From NCBI GenBank assembly GCA_017347485.1, contig AP021857.1, forward strand, positions 434,001 to 498,000: DNA of 64,000 bases, given 5' to 3'. The position numbers and the translations under genes were made by a program. The first letter of the stretch is position 1. Every line of letters begins with the position of its first letter. Positions 1 to 13,375 of this stretch are shown here, piece by piece. The notes below the pieces were generated by a model that saw only the letters and a list, made by a program, of their open reading frames with translations, was not told the DNA's origin and searched no databases. The stretch comes from Candidatus Desulfobacillus denitrificans. GTDB lineage: Bacteria; Pseudomonadota; Gammaproteobacteria; Burkholderiales; Rhodocyclaceae.

Positions 1-1846
1 GGTTGGGCACGCCGTTGATGGCGGCCTTCATGCCGGAGGTGCCGCAGGCCTCCAGCGGGAATTGCGGATTGTTCAGCCAGACGTCCACGCCGGAAACCAG
101 GCGGCGCGCGAAGCGCAGGTCGTAGCCCTCCACCAGCAGGAACTTGCCTTCGAACTCGGGCATGCGCGCCATTTCCATGATGCGGCGAATCTGCGCCTGG
201 CCGGGCTGGTCGGCCGGGTGGGCCTTGCCGGAGAAGATGAACAGCACCGGCCGCTCCGGGTCGCCGAGAATCTCGCGCAGCCAGTCGAGGTCCTCGAACA
301 GCAGCGCCGCGCGCTTGTAGGTGGCGAAGCGGCGGGCGAAGCCGATCGTCAGCACGTTCGGGTTGTCCGGGTTGGCCAGGCGGAACATGCGGTCGAGGTG
401 CGCCTCCGAGCCGTGGTTGCGCGCGTGCTGGATGGCGACGCGATGGCGCACCAGGTGCAGCATGCGCGCCTTGAGCGACTGGTGCACGCTCCAGAACTGG
501 TGGTCGGGGATGTTGCGGATGCCCTCCCAGCAGCTCCTGTCGCTGGAACGCTGGCTCCAGCCGGGCCCGAGGAAGCGGTCGAACAGCTCGTTCCATTCGT
601 TGGAGAGGAAGGTCGGCACATGCACGCCGTTGGTGACGTGGGTGACGGGGTTGTCGTCGGCCTCGATCTGCGGCCACAGGCCGGACAGGATGCGCGCGGA
701 AACGCCCTCGTGGATGCGCGAGACGCCGTTGTGGAAGCGCGAGCCGCGCACCGCCAGCGCCGTCATGTTGAACTCCTGGCCGCCCGGCACGCGGCCCAGC
801 GCCAGCAGCTGCTCGATCGACACGCCGATTTCCTTGCAGGCCTGCTCGAAATAGTGGCCGATCATGGCCTCGCTGAAATGGTCGTGGCCGGCCGGCACCG
901 CGGTGTGGGTGGTGAACACCGTGTGCGCGGCCACCGCTTCCAGCGCGGCGGCCACCTCGATGCCCTGGGTGGTGAGGTGGCGGACGCGTTCGAGGATCAT
1001 GAAGGCGGAGTGGCCCTCGTTGATGTGCCACACCGTCGGCTTGAGGCCCATCGCCACCAGCGCGCGCACGCCGCCGACGCCGAGGATGATTTCCTGCTCG
1101 ATGCGCGTGGTGCGGTCGCCGCCGTAGAGGCGGTGGGCGATGTCGCGGTCGTGGACGGCGTTCGCCTCGAGATCGGTGTCGAGCAGGTAGAGCGTGACGT
1201 GGCCGACGCGCGCCTGCCAGACCTTGACGGCGACGTTGCGTTCCGGCATTTCCACCTGCACGTGCAGCTCCGAGCCGTCGGCGCGCAGGACCGGCGTGAT
1301 CGGCAGGTCCTCGAAATCGGCGTCGCAGTAGATGGCGTGCTGGCCGCCTTCGCCGTCGATGGTCTGGTGGAAGTAGCCCTGGCGGTAGAGCAGGCCGACG
1401 GCGACGAAGGGCATGCGCAGGTCGCTGGCCGCCTTGCAATGGTCGCCGGCGAGGATGCCCAGTCCGCCCGAATAGATCGGCAGGCTTTCGTGGAAGCCGA
1501 ACTCGAAGCAGAAGTAGGCGACCAGGTCGTTCTGGCGCAGGTGCTGGGCGCCGTGGCTGCGTCCCGGCTCGTTGTGATAGGTGTCGTAGGCCGACAGCAC
1601 GCGCGCGTAGTTGCCGAGGAACACCGGGTCTTCGGCGGCCTCCTCGAGGCGCTGCTGGTCGACGCGCTTGAGGAAGGCCTTCGGGCTGTGGCCGACCGAT
1701 CCCCACAGGCTCGGATGCAGGCGGGCGAAGAGCGAGCGCGTCGGCCGGTCCCAGCCGTACCACAGGTTGTTGGCGAGCTCCTCCAGCCGCGCCAGGCGCG
1801 GCGGGATTTTCGGATTGACTTCGAGCAGGAAAGGGGTGCCGGGCAT
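1..1846 (-). CDS. glgP: Alpha-glucan phosphorylase, C-terminus beyond window
   Basis: Releases glucose-1-phosphate from glycogen or maltodextrin in the cytoplasm. The ATG at 1846 begins MPGTPFLLEV, and about 615 codons are visible before the window edge cuts the gene. The N-terminal part resembles the DUF3417-type domain of the short bacterial alpha-glucan phosphorylases. The last visible residues include EACGTSGMKAAING, which corresponds to the segment carrying the pyridoxal-phosphate lysine in glycogen phosphorylases, so the catalytic core is largely present. It starts 9 bases after the aldolase stop on the same strand, which suggests cotranscription with the aldolase and the upstream GH57 and glgC genes. 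The position is consistent with glycogen breakdown feeding glycolysis. Confident family call; exact substrate chain length is not visible. Confidence 0.93.
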   Translation of the reverse strand, partial: MPGTPFLLEVNPKIPPRLARLEELANNLWYGWDRPTRSLFARLHPSLWGSVGHSPKAFLKRVDQQRLEEAAEDPVFLGNYARVLSAYDTYHNEPGRSHGAQHLRQNDLVAYFCFEFGFHESLPIYSGGLGILAGDHCKAASDLRMPFVAVGLLYRQGYFHQTIDGEGGQHAIYCDADFEDLPITPVLRADGSELHVQVEMPERNVAVKVWQARVGHVTLYLLDTDLEANAVHDRDIAHRLYGGDRTTRIEQEIILGVGGVRALVAMGLKPTVWHINEGHSAFMILERVRHLTTQGIEVAAALEAVAAHTVFTTHTAVPAGHDHFSEAMIGHYFEQACKEIGVSIEQLLALGRVPGGQEFNMTALAVRGSRFHNGVSRIHEGVSARILSGLWPQIEADDNPVTHVTNGVHVPTFLSNEWNELFDRFLGPGWSQRSSDRSCWEGIRNIPDHQFWSVHQSLKARMLHLVRHRVAIQHARNHGSEAHLDRMFRLANPDNPNVLTIGFARRFATYKRAALLFEDLDWLREILGDPERPVLFIFSGKAHPADQPGQAQIRRIMEMARMPEFEGKFLLVEGYDLRFARRLVSGVDVWLNNPQFPLEACGTSGMKAAINGVPN

Positions 1847-1855
1847 GTGGAGGAA

Positions 1856-2908
<1,053 letters not shown>

Positions 2909-2952
2909 GATGCCCTCCGTACTATGCGTTCGGTCAATCTTACCACTCCCGC

Positions 2953-3777
2953 TCAGGCGGGCAGGTGGCGCTGCAGGAATTCGTCGAACCGGCGTGTCCA
3001 CCCGTCGCGCATGAAGATGAAGCCGTCGTTGTGCCCGCCGGCCAGTTCCAGCCACTGCTTGGGCACGTCCGCGGCTTCGTACAGGCGGCGGCCGTGCGCA
3101 AGCGGGACGATCTCGTCGCCCGGGCTGTGCGCCACCAGCAGCGGGCAGCGCAGCTCGCGCACCGCCGCCAGCGTGTCGTAGGCGTAGCGCGTGAGCAGCC
3201 GCGCCGGCAGGAAGGGATAGAGGTCGGCGGCGAGGTCCGGCGCCGAGGTGAACGCCGAGTGCAGCACCAGCGCGGCCGGCCGCGTGCGCGCGGCGAGATG
3301 CGCGGCGACCGCGCCGCCGAGCGATTCGCCGAAGACGACGATGCGCTCGGGCGGAATCTGCCGCGCCTCGGTCAGGTGGCGCCAGGCGGCCTCGGCGTCG
3401 GCGTAGGTGCCGACCTCGGAGGGGCGGCCGCTGGAGGCGCCGAAGCCGCGGTAGTCGATCATCAGGGCCGACAGGCGCAGCTGCCGGAACATCGGCAGCC
3501 AGTCGAGCCGGTGCGCGATGCTGCCGGCGTTGCCGTGCAGGAACAGCACCGTGGCGCGCGCCTGCGGCGCCGGCACGAACCAGCCGTGCAGGGTCTCGCC
3601 GTCGGCCGTGCGCAGGCGCACTTCCTCGAAGGGCAGCCGCAGGTCGGCCGGCGTGGCGCGGTCCGCGCGGCCCATTTCCGGGAAGTATACGAAGCGCGAC
3701 TGGAAGACGAACAGCAGCGCGGCGAGCGCGGCGTAGCCGAGCGCGAGGCCGGTGAGCAGGGTGCCGAGCAGCCGCAT
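2953..3777 (-). CDS. Membrane-anchored alpha/beta hydrolase
   Basis: 274-aa protein of the alpha/beta-hydrolase fold (Abhd/BEM46-like group). Residues about 5-26 form one hydrophobic segment that probably anchors it in the inner membrane. HGNAGS (81-86) is the oxyanion region, GESLGG (150-155) carries the nucleophile Ser152, and Asp221 (SPGDEIVP) and His249 (GGHND) complete a plausible triad. The natural substrate is unknown; family members are esterases or thioesterases. The gene ends about 45 bp before the aldolase start and begins 9 bp after the stop of the upstream GH57 gene, so it appears to be part of the glucan operon although no role there is evident. Confidence 0.85.
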   Translation of the reverse strand: MRLLGTLLTGLALGYAALAALLFVFQSRFVYFPEMGRADRATPADLRLPFEEVRLRTADGETLHGWFVPAPQARATVLFLHGNAGSIAHRLDWLPMFRQLRLSALMIDYRGFGASSGRPSEVGTYADAEAAWRHLTEARQIPPERIVVFGESLGGAVAAHLAARTRPAALVLHSAFTSAPDLAADLYPFLPARLLTRYAYDTLAAVRELRCPLLVAHSPGDEIVPLAHGRRLYEAADVPKQWLELAGGHNDGFIFMRDGWTRRFDEFLQRHLPA

Positions 3778-3786
3778 GGCGGGCGG

Positions 3787-5796
3787 TTACCGGTCGGTGA
3801 GGATTTCCAGGGAAAAAGTCAGTTCCTGCAGGACGGCGTCGATCGGCCAGGAGAGGGTCAGGCAGGCCGCCTGCATGATCTTCTCGAAGCCGGCTTCCGA
3901 CTGCGAGACGGTGTAATGGGGCCTCGCCGCGATGTCGACGGGGCGGCTGGCCGCCAGCCGCAGCCCGCCGCCGAGCACGCGGTCGTCCAGCGTCAGTCCC
4001 GGCGCGGCGACGAGGTCCAGCGCCTGGCCGAAGCCGCAGGGAATGCTGCCGTCGGCGAGGACGTAGCGGCCGGAATAGCCGTCGCAACTGGGCATGGCCA
4101 GGTTGAGCACGACGGCGAAGCGGCCGCCGGCCACCTCGCGCAGGCGGTAGGCGACCTGCAGCGTGCGCCCGGCGAGCGTGTAGGTCTTCTGCACTTCGCC
4201 GCCGTCGAGGGGCGCGGCGAAGGCGGCGCTCATCAGCGGCGCCTTGAAGCCGCCCGCCGCATACCGCGGCCAGGCGGTTTCCCCGTCCGGACGCTGCCAG
4301 GCATCGAGGAACAGGCGGCGCGGGCGCGCGTCGGGCAGGATGTCGGCGGGATCGATGGCGTCCTTGAAGGCGATGCGGTCGTGGGCCGAGGCGATGCCGG
4401 CGCCGCCCGCGGCCTGCGGCGCCGCTGCCAGCTTGCGGTAATAGTGCTCGGCGCGCTGCGTCAGCACGTCGCCGAAATTCTGCGCCAGCCGATAGGCGTC
4501 GAGCTCGCAGGCGGCGGCATGCTCGTCGAGCTTGAGCACCGCCTGCAGGTCGGCGTTGGCGAGGAACAGCTCGCGCGTGCCGTCGAGGTCGGCGTCGGCG
4601 GCGACGAGCGGCGGGCGCGGCGCCGCGGCGTCGAGCGCGGCTTCGAGCGCGATCAGGTTGCGCCAGACCTCGCGCCGCAGGTGCGGCAGGTAGAGCCCGC
4701 CGAACAGGCCGTGCCAGTAGGCGTCGTTGGCCTGGGCGCGGTAGAGCTGCTCGGTGAGGGCGGCGGTCCGTCCCCCGGGCGGCAGCGCCGCCAGCCGCTC
4801 GGAGAGGCCGAGCATGCGCTTGTGCATCCAGTTCGCTTCCGGATAGCGCATGAAGAAGTTCTTCCAGATGCCGCCGCGCACGAAGGGCTTGCTGCGCTCG
4901 TAGCTGCCGGCCTGCTTCTCGCGCGCGACGAGGGCGTCGTAGGCCGCCGCCGCCGCCGGCGGCAGGGTCCACTCGTTCATCTCGATGTAGGAGGTGGTCG
5001 GCAGGTAGATGATGCCGCGCGTCGTGCCGCGGGCATGGAAGTCGCGGTAGGTCTCGGTGCGGATCAGCGGCGAGGCGAGGACGCCGGCGATGAACTGTTC
5101 GAGCCAGCCCTTCTCGTAGACCCATTCGTGGGTTTCCGGCCAGATGCCGAATTTCTCGATGTCGTCGAAGTACACGGCGGCGCGGTGGCCGTCGCGCGCC
5201 AGGCCCTCCAGATAGGCGACGGCCTCGGCGGCGGGCGAGAAGGGCAGGCGGTAGCGCAGCTGCTCGGAAATCGGGAACAGGTCGATGCTGCGGCCGTCCT
5301 CCTCCGTCGTGTAGAAGCCGTCGAGCTCGGCGGCCGCCTTGCCGGTGCACAGGAAATGGTAGTCGTCCACCGTGACGTACCGCATGCCGCATTCGGCCAG
5401 CGCCGGCACGACGGTCGGGATGTAGACGCGCTCGGTGAGCCAGGCGCCCTCGACGCGGGCGCCGAAGCGGCGGACGAGCTTGTCGGTGAGGGCGTTCAAT
5501 TGCCCGACGCGGTCGCGCTGCGGAATCGCCGCCAGCACCGGCTCGCAGTCGCCGGCGCCGAACAGCTCGACCTGGCCGCGCGCCACCATCTCCCGGAGCA
5601 GCGCCATGTCCTGCGGGTGGTGTTCGAGCAGCCAGTCGAGCAGCCAGCCGGAGAAGTGCGCGGCGAAGCGGAAATCCGGATGGCGGTGCAGGACGTGCAG
5701 GAAGGGCCGGTAGCAGCGCTGGTGCGCCTCCTCCAGCACGGCGGGGAAGTTGCCGACCGGCTGGTGGGCATGCACGCCGAGGAGGAGGGAAATCAT
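3787..5796 (-). CDS. GH57 4-alpha-glucanotransferase / alpha-amylase-like enzyme
   Basis: 669-aa glycoside hydrolase of family 57 acting on alpha-1,4-glucans. The conserved regions are present: HAHQP (9-13), GQVELFGAG (74-82), WLTERV with Glu122 as the expected nucleophile, and [17 protein letters not shown] with Asp211/212 as the expected acid/base. Both sit close to the positions known for the archaeal 4-alpha-glucanotransferases (about 123 and 214). The C-terminal half is a beta-rich domain like the DUF1925/1926 extensions of that group. The start at 5796 follows the other GH57 gene by 13 bases. Disproportionation of glucan chains is the likeliest activity; alpha-amylase activity cannot be excluded. 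It carries one copy of the CTGACTTT motif. Confidence 0.88.
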   Translation of the reverse strand: MISLLLGVHAHQPVGNFPAVLEEAHQRCYRPFLHVLHRHPDFRFAAHFSGWLLDWLLEHHPQDMALLREMVARGQVELFGAGDCEPVLAAIPQRDRVGQLNALTDKLVRRFGARVEGAWLTERVYIPTVVPALAECGMRYVTVDDYHFLCTGKAAAELDGFYTTEEDGRSIDLFPISEQLRYRLPFSPAAEAVAYLEGLARDGHRAAVYFDDIEKFGIWPETHEWVYEKGWLEQFIAGVLASPLIRTETYRDFHARGTTRGIIYLPTTSYIEMNEWTLPPAAAAAYDALVAREKQAGSYERSKPFVRGGIWKNFFMRYPEANWMHKRMLGLSERLAALPPGGRTAALTEQLYRAQANDAYWHGLFGGLYLPHLRREVWRNLIALEAALDAAAPRPPLVAADADLDGTRELFLANADLQAVLKLDEHAAACELDAYRLAQNFGDVLTQRAEHYYRKLAAAPQAAGGAGIASAHDRIAFKDAIDPADILPDARPRRLFLDAWQRPDGETAWPRYAAGGFKAPLMSAAFAAPLDGGEVQKTYTLAGRTLQVAYRLREVAGGRFAVVLNLAMPSCDGYSGRYVLADGSIPCGFGQALDLVAAPGLTLDDRVLGGGLRLAASRPVDIAARPHYTVSQSEAGFEKIMQAACLTLSWPIDAVLQELTFSLEILTDR
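3815..3822 (-). repeat. CTGACTTT motif copy 1
   Basis: Sense copy within the GH57 gene near its C-terminus, reading Leu-Thr-Phe. Flanks read GGA before and TTCC after. One of 11 copies in the window; see findings. Confidence 0.6.
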
Positions 5797-5809
5797 CCGC
5801 GCTGCGCCA

Positions 5810-7486
5810 TCACTCGACGAGGCTGGCGCGGCGCATGGCGCCGCCGCCTTCGGGCACGCCGCCGCCGCGCGAGACGGGGATCGACAGTTCCGGCGGCTCG
5901 GCGATGCCGATCAGCCGGTAGAGCCGGGCCAGGTTGGCGCGGAACAGGGCGTCGAAGCTTTTCACCGTTTCCGGCGGATTGTAGTCGCCGAACCACCAGA
6001 ACCAGTCCGAGCTTTCGCAGGCCGCGAGCTGGGCTTCGGCGGCGGCGCGCGCGGCTTCGTCGAGGCGTCCGCTTTCCATGACGAAATCGTAGGCCTGCTT
6101 GGCGGTGCACAGCAGGTCCCAGGCGCGGTTCTTGTCGGGGTCGCCGATCCAGGTGGAGAAGCTGCCGTAGACCCAGCTGCCGGCCGTCAGCCGCGGCAGC
6201 GCGGCGGCCTGGCCCGGGTGGCGCGCCAGCCAGTCCGAGAAGGTGGTGGTCTCGATCCAGTCCTGCGCGGCGATCAGCTCGTACAAGTCGTTGAAGAAAT
6301 AGTAGGCGTTGTAGGGATAGTGTTCCCAGGCGTTCTCGCCGTCGAGCATGACGCAGACCAGCGGCGTCTCGCCCTCCGCGGCGTCGTCGCGGATGTGCGC
6401 CAGCTGGTCGACGAAATGCTGCGCGGCGTCGCGGCCGTGCCACTTGGCGTATTCGAAACCGATCAGGTCGGAGAGCCGCTCGTCGCGAAAGAACAAAGTC
6501 AGTTCCGGCAGGACGGCGAGGTGCCAGGGGCGGTAGCAGTCCGCCGCCGTGCCGCCGCTGTTGGCGAGCACGCCCTGGCTGGAAGCGGCCCAGCGGCAGC
6601 CGCCGTCGGCCAGCAGCTGGAGCAAGGCCGCCGAGACCGCGCCCTCGGCCGGCCACATGCCGGCCGGCCGCGTGCCGAAGCGCCGCGCATGGCTGTCGAC
6701 CGCGGCGGCGATCTGCGCCTCGACGCGCGAGCGGCCGCCCGGGTAATAGTGCGCATGCGGCAGCGGCAGGTCGGGCTGGGCTTCGCGCGCCGAAGCCAGG
6801 TCGAGCAGGAGCGGCGCCAGCGGATGGCTGTAGGGGGTGGCGGAGAGCTCGATCTGGCCGCGCTCGGCCAGCGCGCGGTAGCGGGGGATCAGGCCGCGCA
6901 GGATCTCGCCCATCAGCGCCATGAGCCGCTGCCGGTCCTGGAAAGTGAAACCCTCGCCCTTCGACATCAGCTCGGCCAGCGCCGGCTGCCGTCGCATCTC
7001 GGTTTCGCCCGCCCAGACCAGGTGATACCAGACCAGGACGTCGGCGAAATAGGCGCCGGAGAGATAGCGCGGCGCCCCGCCCTGGCCGTCGAGCAGCTGG
7101 TGCAGTTTCTGCAGGCGCTCGTAGCGCGGATAGGGCGCCACCATGCGCTGATGGTTGCCGGGAAAGCAGCAGGACAGCACCAGGCCGCGCTCGGCCTCCT
7201 CCATGCCATCCAGGTTTTCCCGCGCCAGCAGGCGCAGCAGGGGGTCGCGGAAGGCGCCGGTTTCGAACTGGCGCGCGTAATCCTCGATCTGGTCGAGCAG
7301 CACCGGCACGAAATTCACCACCGCCCGCACTCGCGGATGGTTCTCCAGGTGCGCCGCCATGTCGGTGTAGTCCTTGAAGGCGTGCAGGTAGGTCCACGGC
7401 CGGCGGAATTCGCCGCTGGCGAAGTCCCGGTAATCCGGCTGGTGCATGTGCCAGAGAAAGATCAGCTCGAGCTTGCCTGAATTCAT
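5810..7486 (-). CDS. GH57 alpha-amylase/amylopullulanase-like glycoside hydrolase
   Basis: 558-aa second member of glycoside hydrolase family 57, not closely similar to its neighbour. Region 1 reads FLWHMHQPDYR (10-20), region 2 GQIELSATPYSHP, region 3 GMWPAEGAVS with the presumed catalytic Glu, and region 4 VMLDGENAWEHYPYNA with the presumed Asp. The profile resembles bacterial GH57 enzymes found in glycogen clusters and annotated as alpha-amylase or amylopullulanase. No signal peptide is visible, so it probably acts on cytoplasmic glucan. The ATG at 7486 lies 68 bases after the glgC stop. The exact linkage specificity cannot be read from sequence. It carries the second CTGACTTT copy. Confidence 0.87.
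   Translation of the reverse strand: MNSGKLELIFLWHMHQPDYRDFASGEFRRPWTYLHAFKDYTDMAAHLENHPRVRAVVNFVPVLLDQIEDYARQFETGAFRDPLLRLLARENLDGMEEAERGLVLSCCFPGNHQRMVAPYPRYERLQKLHQLLDGQGGAPRYLSGAYFADVLVWYHLVWAGETEMRRQPALAELMSKGEGFTFQDRQRLMALMGEILRGLIPRYRALAERGQIELSATPYSHPLAPLLLDLASAREAQPDLPLPHAHYYPGGRSRVEAQIAAAVDSHARRFGTRPAGMWPAEGAVSAALLQLLADGGCRWAASSQGVLANSGGTAADCYRPWHLAVLPELTLFFRDERLSDLIGFEYAKWHGRDAAQHFVDQLAHIRDDAAEGETPLVCVMLDGENAWEHYPYNAYYFFNDLYELIAAQDWIETTTFSDWLARHPGQAAALPRLTAGSWVYGSFSTWIGDPDKNRAWDLLCTAKQAYDFVMESGRLDEAARAAAEAQLAACESSDWFWWFGDYNPPETVKSFDALFRANLARLYRLIGIAEPPELSIPVSRGGGVPEGGGAMRRASLVE
6495..6502 (-). repeat. CTGACTTT motif copy 2
   Basis: Sense copy within the second GH57 gene, read as Leu-Thr-Leu (CTG ACT TTG). 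Preceded by GGA as in copies 1, 3, 6 and 11. Confidence 0.6.
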
Positions 7487-7554
7487 GGTTCGGTGGTGCG
7501 GCTGGCGCGATTCGGCGCGGCTCGGAGGCCGGGCGCGAAACTCGAAATTCGCGA

Positions 7555-8874
7555 CTATCTTACCCCATGCACCCGCTGGCCGAGCATTTCCGGCGTGACC
7601 AGGACGATGCCCTTTTCGGTGACGTGGAAGCGGCGCGCATCTTCCTCGCGGTCGACGCCGATCCGCATGCCGTCGGGGATGCGGCAGCGCTTGTCGAGAA
7701 TGGCGCGCTTGATGACGACGTTGCGGCCGATGCGCACCTTGGGCAGGATCACCGAATCCTCGACCAGGCTGCGCTCCTCGATGCGCACGCTGGAGAACAG
7801 CAGCGAGCGGCGCACCACGGCGCCGCTGATGATGCAGTCGCCCGAGGTCATCGAATCGACGGCCATGCCGCGGCGGTCCTCGTCGTCGAAGACGAACTTC
7901 GCCGGCGGCAGCTGCTCCTGGTAGGTCCAGATCGGCCAGTTGTCGTCGTAGAGGTTGAGTTCCGGCGTGACGCTGATGATGTCCATGTTGGCTGCCCAGT
8001 AGGCATCCACCGTGCCGACGTCGCGCCAGTAGGGCCGGCCTTCCTCGGAGCCGAGGCAGCTCTCGGCGAAGTCGTGGGCGAAGACGCGGTGATGCCGCAC
8101 GGCGTGCGGGATCAGGTCCTTGCCGAAGTCGTGCGAGGAGGTCGCCTCTTCGCCGTCGCGGATCAGCTGATCGAAGAGGAAGCCGGCGTTGAAGACGTAC
8201 ACGCCCATGCTCGCCAGGGCGCGATCCGGCTTGCCGGGGACGGGCTCGGGATGCTTCGGTTTCTCGTCGAAGCGGGTGATGCGCCGCCCTTCGTCCACGC
8301 TCATGACGCCGAAGGCGCCGGCTTCCTCCCGCGGCACCTCGATGCAGGCGACGGTCAGGTCGGCCTGCTCGGCGACGTGGAAGGCGAGCATGCGCCCGTA
8401 GTCCATCTTGTACACATGGTCGCCGGAAAGGACGAAGATGTACTTCGGGTGGTTGCGGCGCAGCATGTCGAGGTTCTGGAATACCGCGTCGGCGGTGCCC
8501 TTGTACCATTCCTCGCCCATCTGCTGCTGTGCCGGCAGCAGGTCGATGAACTCGTTCAGGCGGCCGTCGAGGAAGCTCCAGCCGCGCTGCAGGTGGTGGA
8601 TCAGGCTCTGCGACTTGTATTGCGTGGCTACGCCGATGCGGCGAATGCCGGAATTGACGCAGTTGGATAGCGTAAAATCGACGATGCGGAATTTTCCGGC
8701 GAAGGGAACCGCCGGCTTGGAGCGCCAGTCGGTGAGCTGCTTGAGGCGGCTGCCGCGCCCGCCGGCCAGCACCACCGCGAAGGCGTCGCGGGTCAGCTGG
8801 CTGATGAAGCGCGGCCCCTGGTTGCCTCGCGTGATGCTGAATGCCTGGCGCAGCGTTTCGTCGCTTTCCCGCAT
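7555..8874 (-). CDS. glgC: Glucose-1-phosphate adenylyltransferase (ADP-glucose pyrophosphorylase)
   Basis: Makes ADP-glucose from ATP and glucose-1-phosphate, the committed step of glycogen synthesis. The 439-aa length is standard for the bacterial enzyme. [11 protein letters not shown] (38-48) is the nucleotide-binding loop, followed by [17 protein letters not shown], and [11 protein letters not shown] and [10 protein letters not shown] form the substrate region. The C-terminal part ([16 protein letters not shown]) is the left-handed beta-helix domain. It heads the leftward glucan operon. Its start is only 24 bases from the divergent glgB start, so the promoters of each must lie in or next to the other gene. 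Allosteric regulation by sugar phosphates is known for the family but not visible here. Confidence 0.96.
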   Translation of the reverse strand: MRESDETLRQAFSITRGNQGPRFISQLTRDAFAVVLAGGRGSRLKQLTDWRSKPAVPFAGKFRIVDFTLSNCVNSGIRRIGVATQYKSQSLIHHLQRGWSFLDGRLNEFIDLLPAQQQMGEEWYKGTADAVFQNLDMLRRNHPKYIFVLSGDHVYKMDYGRMLAFHVAEQADLTVACIEVPREEAGAFGVMSVDEGRRITRFDEKPKHPEPVPGKPDRALASMGVYVFNAGFLFDQLIRDGEEATSSHDFGKDLIPHAVRHHRVFAHDFAESCLGSEEGRPYWRDVGTVDAYWAANMDIISVTPELNLYDDNWPIWTYQEQLPPAKFVFDDEDRRGMAVDSMTSGDCIISGAVVRRSLLFSSVRIEERSLVEDSVILPKVRIGRNVVIKRAILDKRCRIPDGMRIGVDREEDARRFHVTEKGIVLVTPEMLGQRVHGVR

Positions 8875-8898
8875 GAGATTGCCCTTTCAGATGCCACC

Positions 8899-11093
<2,195 letters not shown>

Positions 11094-11097
<4 letters not shown>

Positions 11098-11387
11098 GCG
11101 GCGCCGCGAAAAGAATTGAGCAGGGTGTCGATTTCCGCCTCGGCCTCGATCCAGTCGTCCACGTCGCCGCCCTCGGCGAAGCCGCGCCGCTCGGCCCTGA
11201 AATAGGCGGCTTCGGCGATGAAGCGCTGGCGCTCTTCCGGCGCAAGCGCGCCGGGAGGCTTGGCGCGCGCAGCATTGGGTTTCGCCGCGACACGCCTTGC
11301 GACCGGCGCCTTGCCGGTAGTCTTTCCGGCGGTCTTGCCGGTGGTCTTGCCGGATTGGACTGGCGTTGCGGCCTTGCGCGATGACAT
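11094..11387 (-). CDS. DUF2934 family small protein
   Basis: 97-aa protein. The N-terminal half is a basic Lys/Ala/Thr-rich low-complexity stretch with repeated [13 protein letters not shown] units. The C-terminal half ([20 protein letters not shown] ... [13 protein letters not shown]) fits the DUF2934 helix motif often found next to glycogen or stress genes in betaproteobacteria. Function unknown. The basic tail followed by a small helical domain would suit a nucleic-acid or membrane-surface contact, which is inference. It starts at 11387 behind CTCC-complementary GGAGGAGGTT, a strong ribosome site, and overlaps the glgB stop by 4 bases tail to tail. Confidence 0.8.
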
Positions 11388-11478
11388 AGCAACCTCCTCC
11401 AGAAGCAGCGGTTGGCGGGTTTATTCTTGTTGCTATGCCGAGATGTTACACCGCAACGACGATCTTCGCGGATATCGG

Positions 11479-12534
11479 TCAGGCCTTTTCGTCGTGCATC
11501 GCAGCAATCGTCAGGGCGCCGAGCAGGCCGAGCCGCTCGTTGCGGATGACACGGACCGGGAAGTCCGGCATCAGCGCCGCATGCGCGCCGCGCTGGCGGA
11601 AGGCGCGCACGAAACCGCCTTCCTCCAGCAGGGGCAGGATTTTCGGCGCGATGCCGCCGCCGAGATAGACGCCGCCGCGCGCCATGAACAGCAATGCCAG
11701 GTCGCCGGCGAAGGCGCCGTAGGCGGCGATGAACAGGTCGAGGGCGCGCCGCGCCAGCGGCTGCGTCAGGGCGGCCTCGGCGATGGCCGCCGGGTCTGCG
11801 AGCGCCGTCCCGCCGGGACTGACTTTCTGCAGGGCGGCGTAAATCGCCGCCAGGCCGGGCCCGGAGACGACGTTCTCCGCCGTGACGCGCCCGCCGGGGC
11901 GTGCCAGATGCCGCCAGACGGCCAGCTGGTCCTCGTCGGCGGGGGCGAAGCCGATGTGTCCGCCCTCGCCGGCGACGGTGCGCCAGGCATTGCCTGCCGG
12001 AATCAGGGCGGCGACGCCGAGCCCGGTGCCGGCGCCGACCAGCAGCCGCGGCGCGCCGGCCAGCGGGCGGCCTTCCTGCAGCGTGACGAGGTCGGCCGGC
12101 GCGAGCGCGGCCACGCCCTGTGCCGCGGCGGCGAAGTCATTGACCACTTCGACCCGGCCGATGCGAAAGGCTGCCGCAAGCGCGGCGCCGTCGACGCGCC
12201 AGGGCAGGTGGGTGGTTTTGGCGCGGTTGTCCTGCACCGGCCCGGCGACGCCGAAGCAGGCCGCGTCGATGCGCGGCGCGCCGGCCTCGTCGAGGAAGGC
12301 GCGCACGAGGGCGGGGAATTCGTCCCAGTCGCGGCTCGGGTAGCGCCGCTCGCGGACGATGCCCGCATCGTCGGCGAGCGCCAGCAGCGTCTTGGTGCCG
12401 CCGATGTCGCCGGCGAGAAAAAACCTTCCCCCCGCCCCCCTTCCCGCGGAAGGGGGTGATGGCGGTTCGCCGCTTCGCGGCTCCGAATCATTGGCTGGTC
12501 CCGCCCTGGGGCGGCGCGGCGGCGGGACGTTCAT
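11479..12534 (-). CDS. glk: Glucokinase with repeat-derived N-terminal extension
   Basis: Phosphorylates glucose with ATP. The enzyme proper begins at [16 protein letters not shown] (ATP-binding DxGGT motif), with [27 protein letters not shown] and EGGHIGFAP following as in the Glk family. The only in-frame conventional start is the ATG at 12534, which overlaps the thyA stop as ATGA. That start places about 36 extra residues (PPRRPRAGP, then [13 protein letters not shown]) before the domain, and they are encoded by a GC-rich interspersed element. So either the element is translated as a Pro/Gly-rich leader or a non-standard start is used. The predicted length is 351 aa, against about 320 for typical Glk. 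A CTGACTTT motif lies antisense in the gene. Confidence 0.9.
   Translation of the reverse strand: MNVPPPRRPRAGPANDSEPRSGEPPSPPSAGRGAGGRFFLAGDIGGTKTLLALADDAGIVRERRYPSRDWDEFPALVRAFLDEAGAPRIDAACFGVAGPVQDNRAKTTHLPWRVDGAALAAAFRIGRVEVVNDFAAAAQGVAALAPADLVTLQEGRPLAGAPRLLVGAGTGLGVAALIPAGNAWRTVAGEGGHIGFAPADEDQLAVWRHLARPGGRVTAENVVSGPGLAAIYAALQKVSPGGTALADPAAIAEAALTQPLARRALDLFIAAYGAFAGDLALLFMARGGVYLGGGIAPKILPLLEEGGFVRAFRQRGAHAALMPDFPVRVIRNERLGLLGALTIAAMHDEKA
11819..11826 (+). repeat. CTGACTTT motif copy 3
   Basis: Lies antisense within glk, so it is not explained by a Leu-Thr-Phe codon preference. Context is GGA before and CTGC after. Confidence 0.6.
12424..12530 (-). repeat. GC-rich three-hairpin interspersed element, copy A
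   Basis: On the minus strand it begins directly after the thyA stop. Hairpin 1 is GCCGCCCC/GGGCGG, hairpin 2 is GCCGCGAAGCGGC, and hairpin 3 is CCCCCTTCC-GCG-GGAAGGGGG followed by a G-rich tail. It is contained in the predicted N-terminal codons of glk. One of seven related copies in the window. Confidence 0.75.
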
Positions 12535-13325
12535 ACCGCGACCGGCGCGGGGATGTGCGGATGCGGGTCGTAGCCTTCGAGGCCGAAGTCCTCGAAGCGG
12601 AAGGCGAAGAGGTCGCGCACTTGCGGATCGATGCGCAGCGTCGGCAGGGCGCGCGGCGCGCGCGTGAGCTGCAGGCGCGCCTGCTCGAGGTGGTTGGCGT
12701 AGAGGTGGGCGTCGCCCAGCGTGTGCACGAAATCGCCCGGCCGGTAGCCGCACACCTGCGCCAGCATCAGCGTGAGCAGGGCGTAGGAGGCGATGTTGAA
12801 GGGCACGCCGAGGAAGATGTCGGCGCTCCTCTGGTAGAGCTGGCAGCTCAACCTGCCCTCGGCGACGTAGAACTGGAACAGGGCGTGGCAGGGCGGCAGC
12901 TTCATGCGCTCGATGTCGGCCGGATTCCAGGCGCTGACGAGGTGGCGGCGCGAATCCGGATTGTTCTTCAGCCCGTCGACCAGTTGCGCGATCTGGTCGA
13001 TGACGCGGCCGTCGGGGGCGTGCCAGGAGCGCCACTGGTAGCCGTACACCGGGCCGAGGTCGCCGTTGGCGTCGGCCCAGTCGTCCCAGATGGAGACGCC
13101 GTGCTCCTTCAGGTAGCGGATGTTGGTGTCGCCCTTCAGGAACCACAGCAGCTCGTGGATGATCGACTTGGTGTGCAGCTTCTTGGTGGTCAGCAGCGGA
13201 AATCCCCGCGCCAGGTCGAAGCGCATCTGCCAGCCGAAGACGGACAGCGTGCCGGTGCCGGTGCGGTCGCTTTTCGGGTGCCCGTGCTCGAGCACGTGGC
13301 GCATCAGGTCGAGGTATTGCTGCAT
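12531..13325 (-). CDS. thyA: Thymidylate synthase
   Basis: Converts dUMP to dTMP using methylenetetrahydrofolate. At 264 aa it has the same length as the E. coli enzyme. Visible signatures include [12 protein letters not shown] near the N-terminus, [19 protein letters not shown], the catalytic-cysteine segment [12 protein letters not shown] (Cys near 146), [18 protein letters not shown] and the C-terminal AVPVAV-like end (here PAPVAV). It begins at 13325 behind a divergent region that carries a TATAAT box and an inverted heptad repeat. Its stop overlaps the glk start by 4 bases, so the two may be cotranscribed. Confident. Confidence 0.97.
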   Translation of the reverse strand: MQQYLDLMRHVLEHGHPKSDRTGTGTLSVFGWQMRFDLARGFPLLTTKKLHTKSIIHELLWFLKGDTNIRYLKEHGVSIWDDWADANGDLGPVYGYQWRSWHAPDGRVIDQIAQLVDGLKNNPDSRRHLVSAWNPADIERMKLPPCHALFQFYVAEGRLSCQLYQRSADIFLGVPFNIASYALLTLMLAQVCGYRPGDFVHTLGDAHLYANHLEQARLQLTRAPRALPTLRIDPQVRDLFAFRFEDFGLEGYDPHPHIPAPVAV

Positions 13326-13350
13326 GGGCGGGCGGGGCGGTGGCAGGCGA

Positions 13351-13356
13351 TATAAT
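13351..13356 (+). promoter_or_regulatory. Possible -10 box upstream of the aminopeptidase
   Basis: TATAAT on the plus strand in otherwise GC-rich DNA. No convincing -35 hexamer is visible 16-18 bases upstream. Transcription from here would put the inverted heptad array in the leader of the aminopeptidase mRNA. Confidence 0.4.
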
Positions 13357-13375
13357 GGCCCTTATTGTAACCGCC

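Noticed and set aside
2965..6081. 1038-codon plus-strand open frame
   Set aside because: Shadow of the hydrolase and first GH57 gene, which have full motifs on the other strand.
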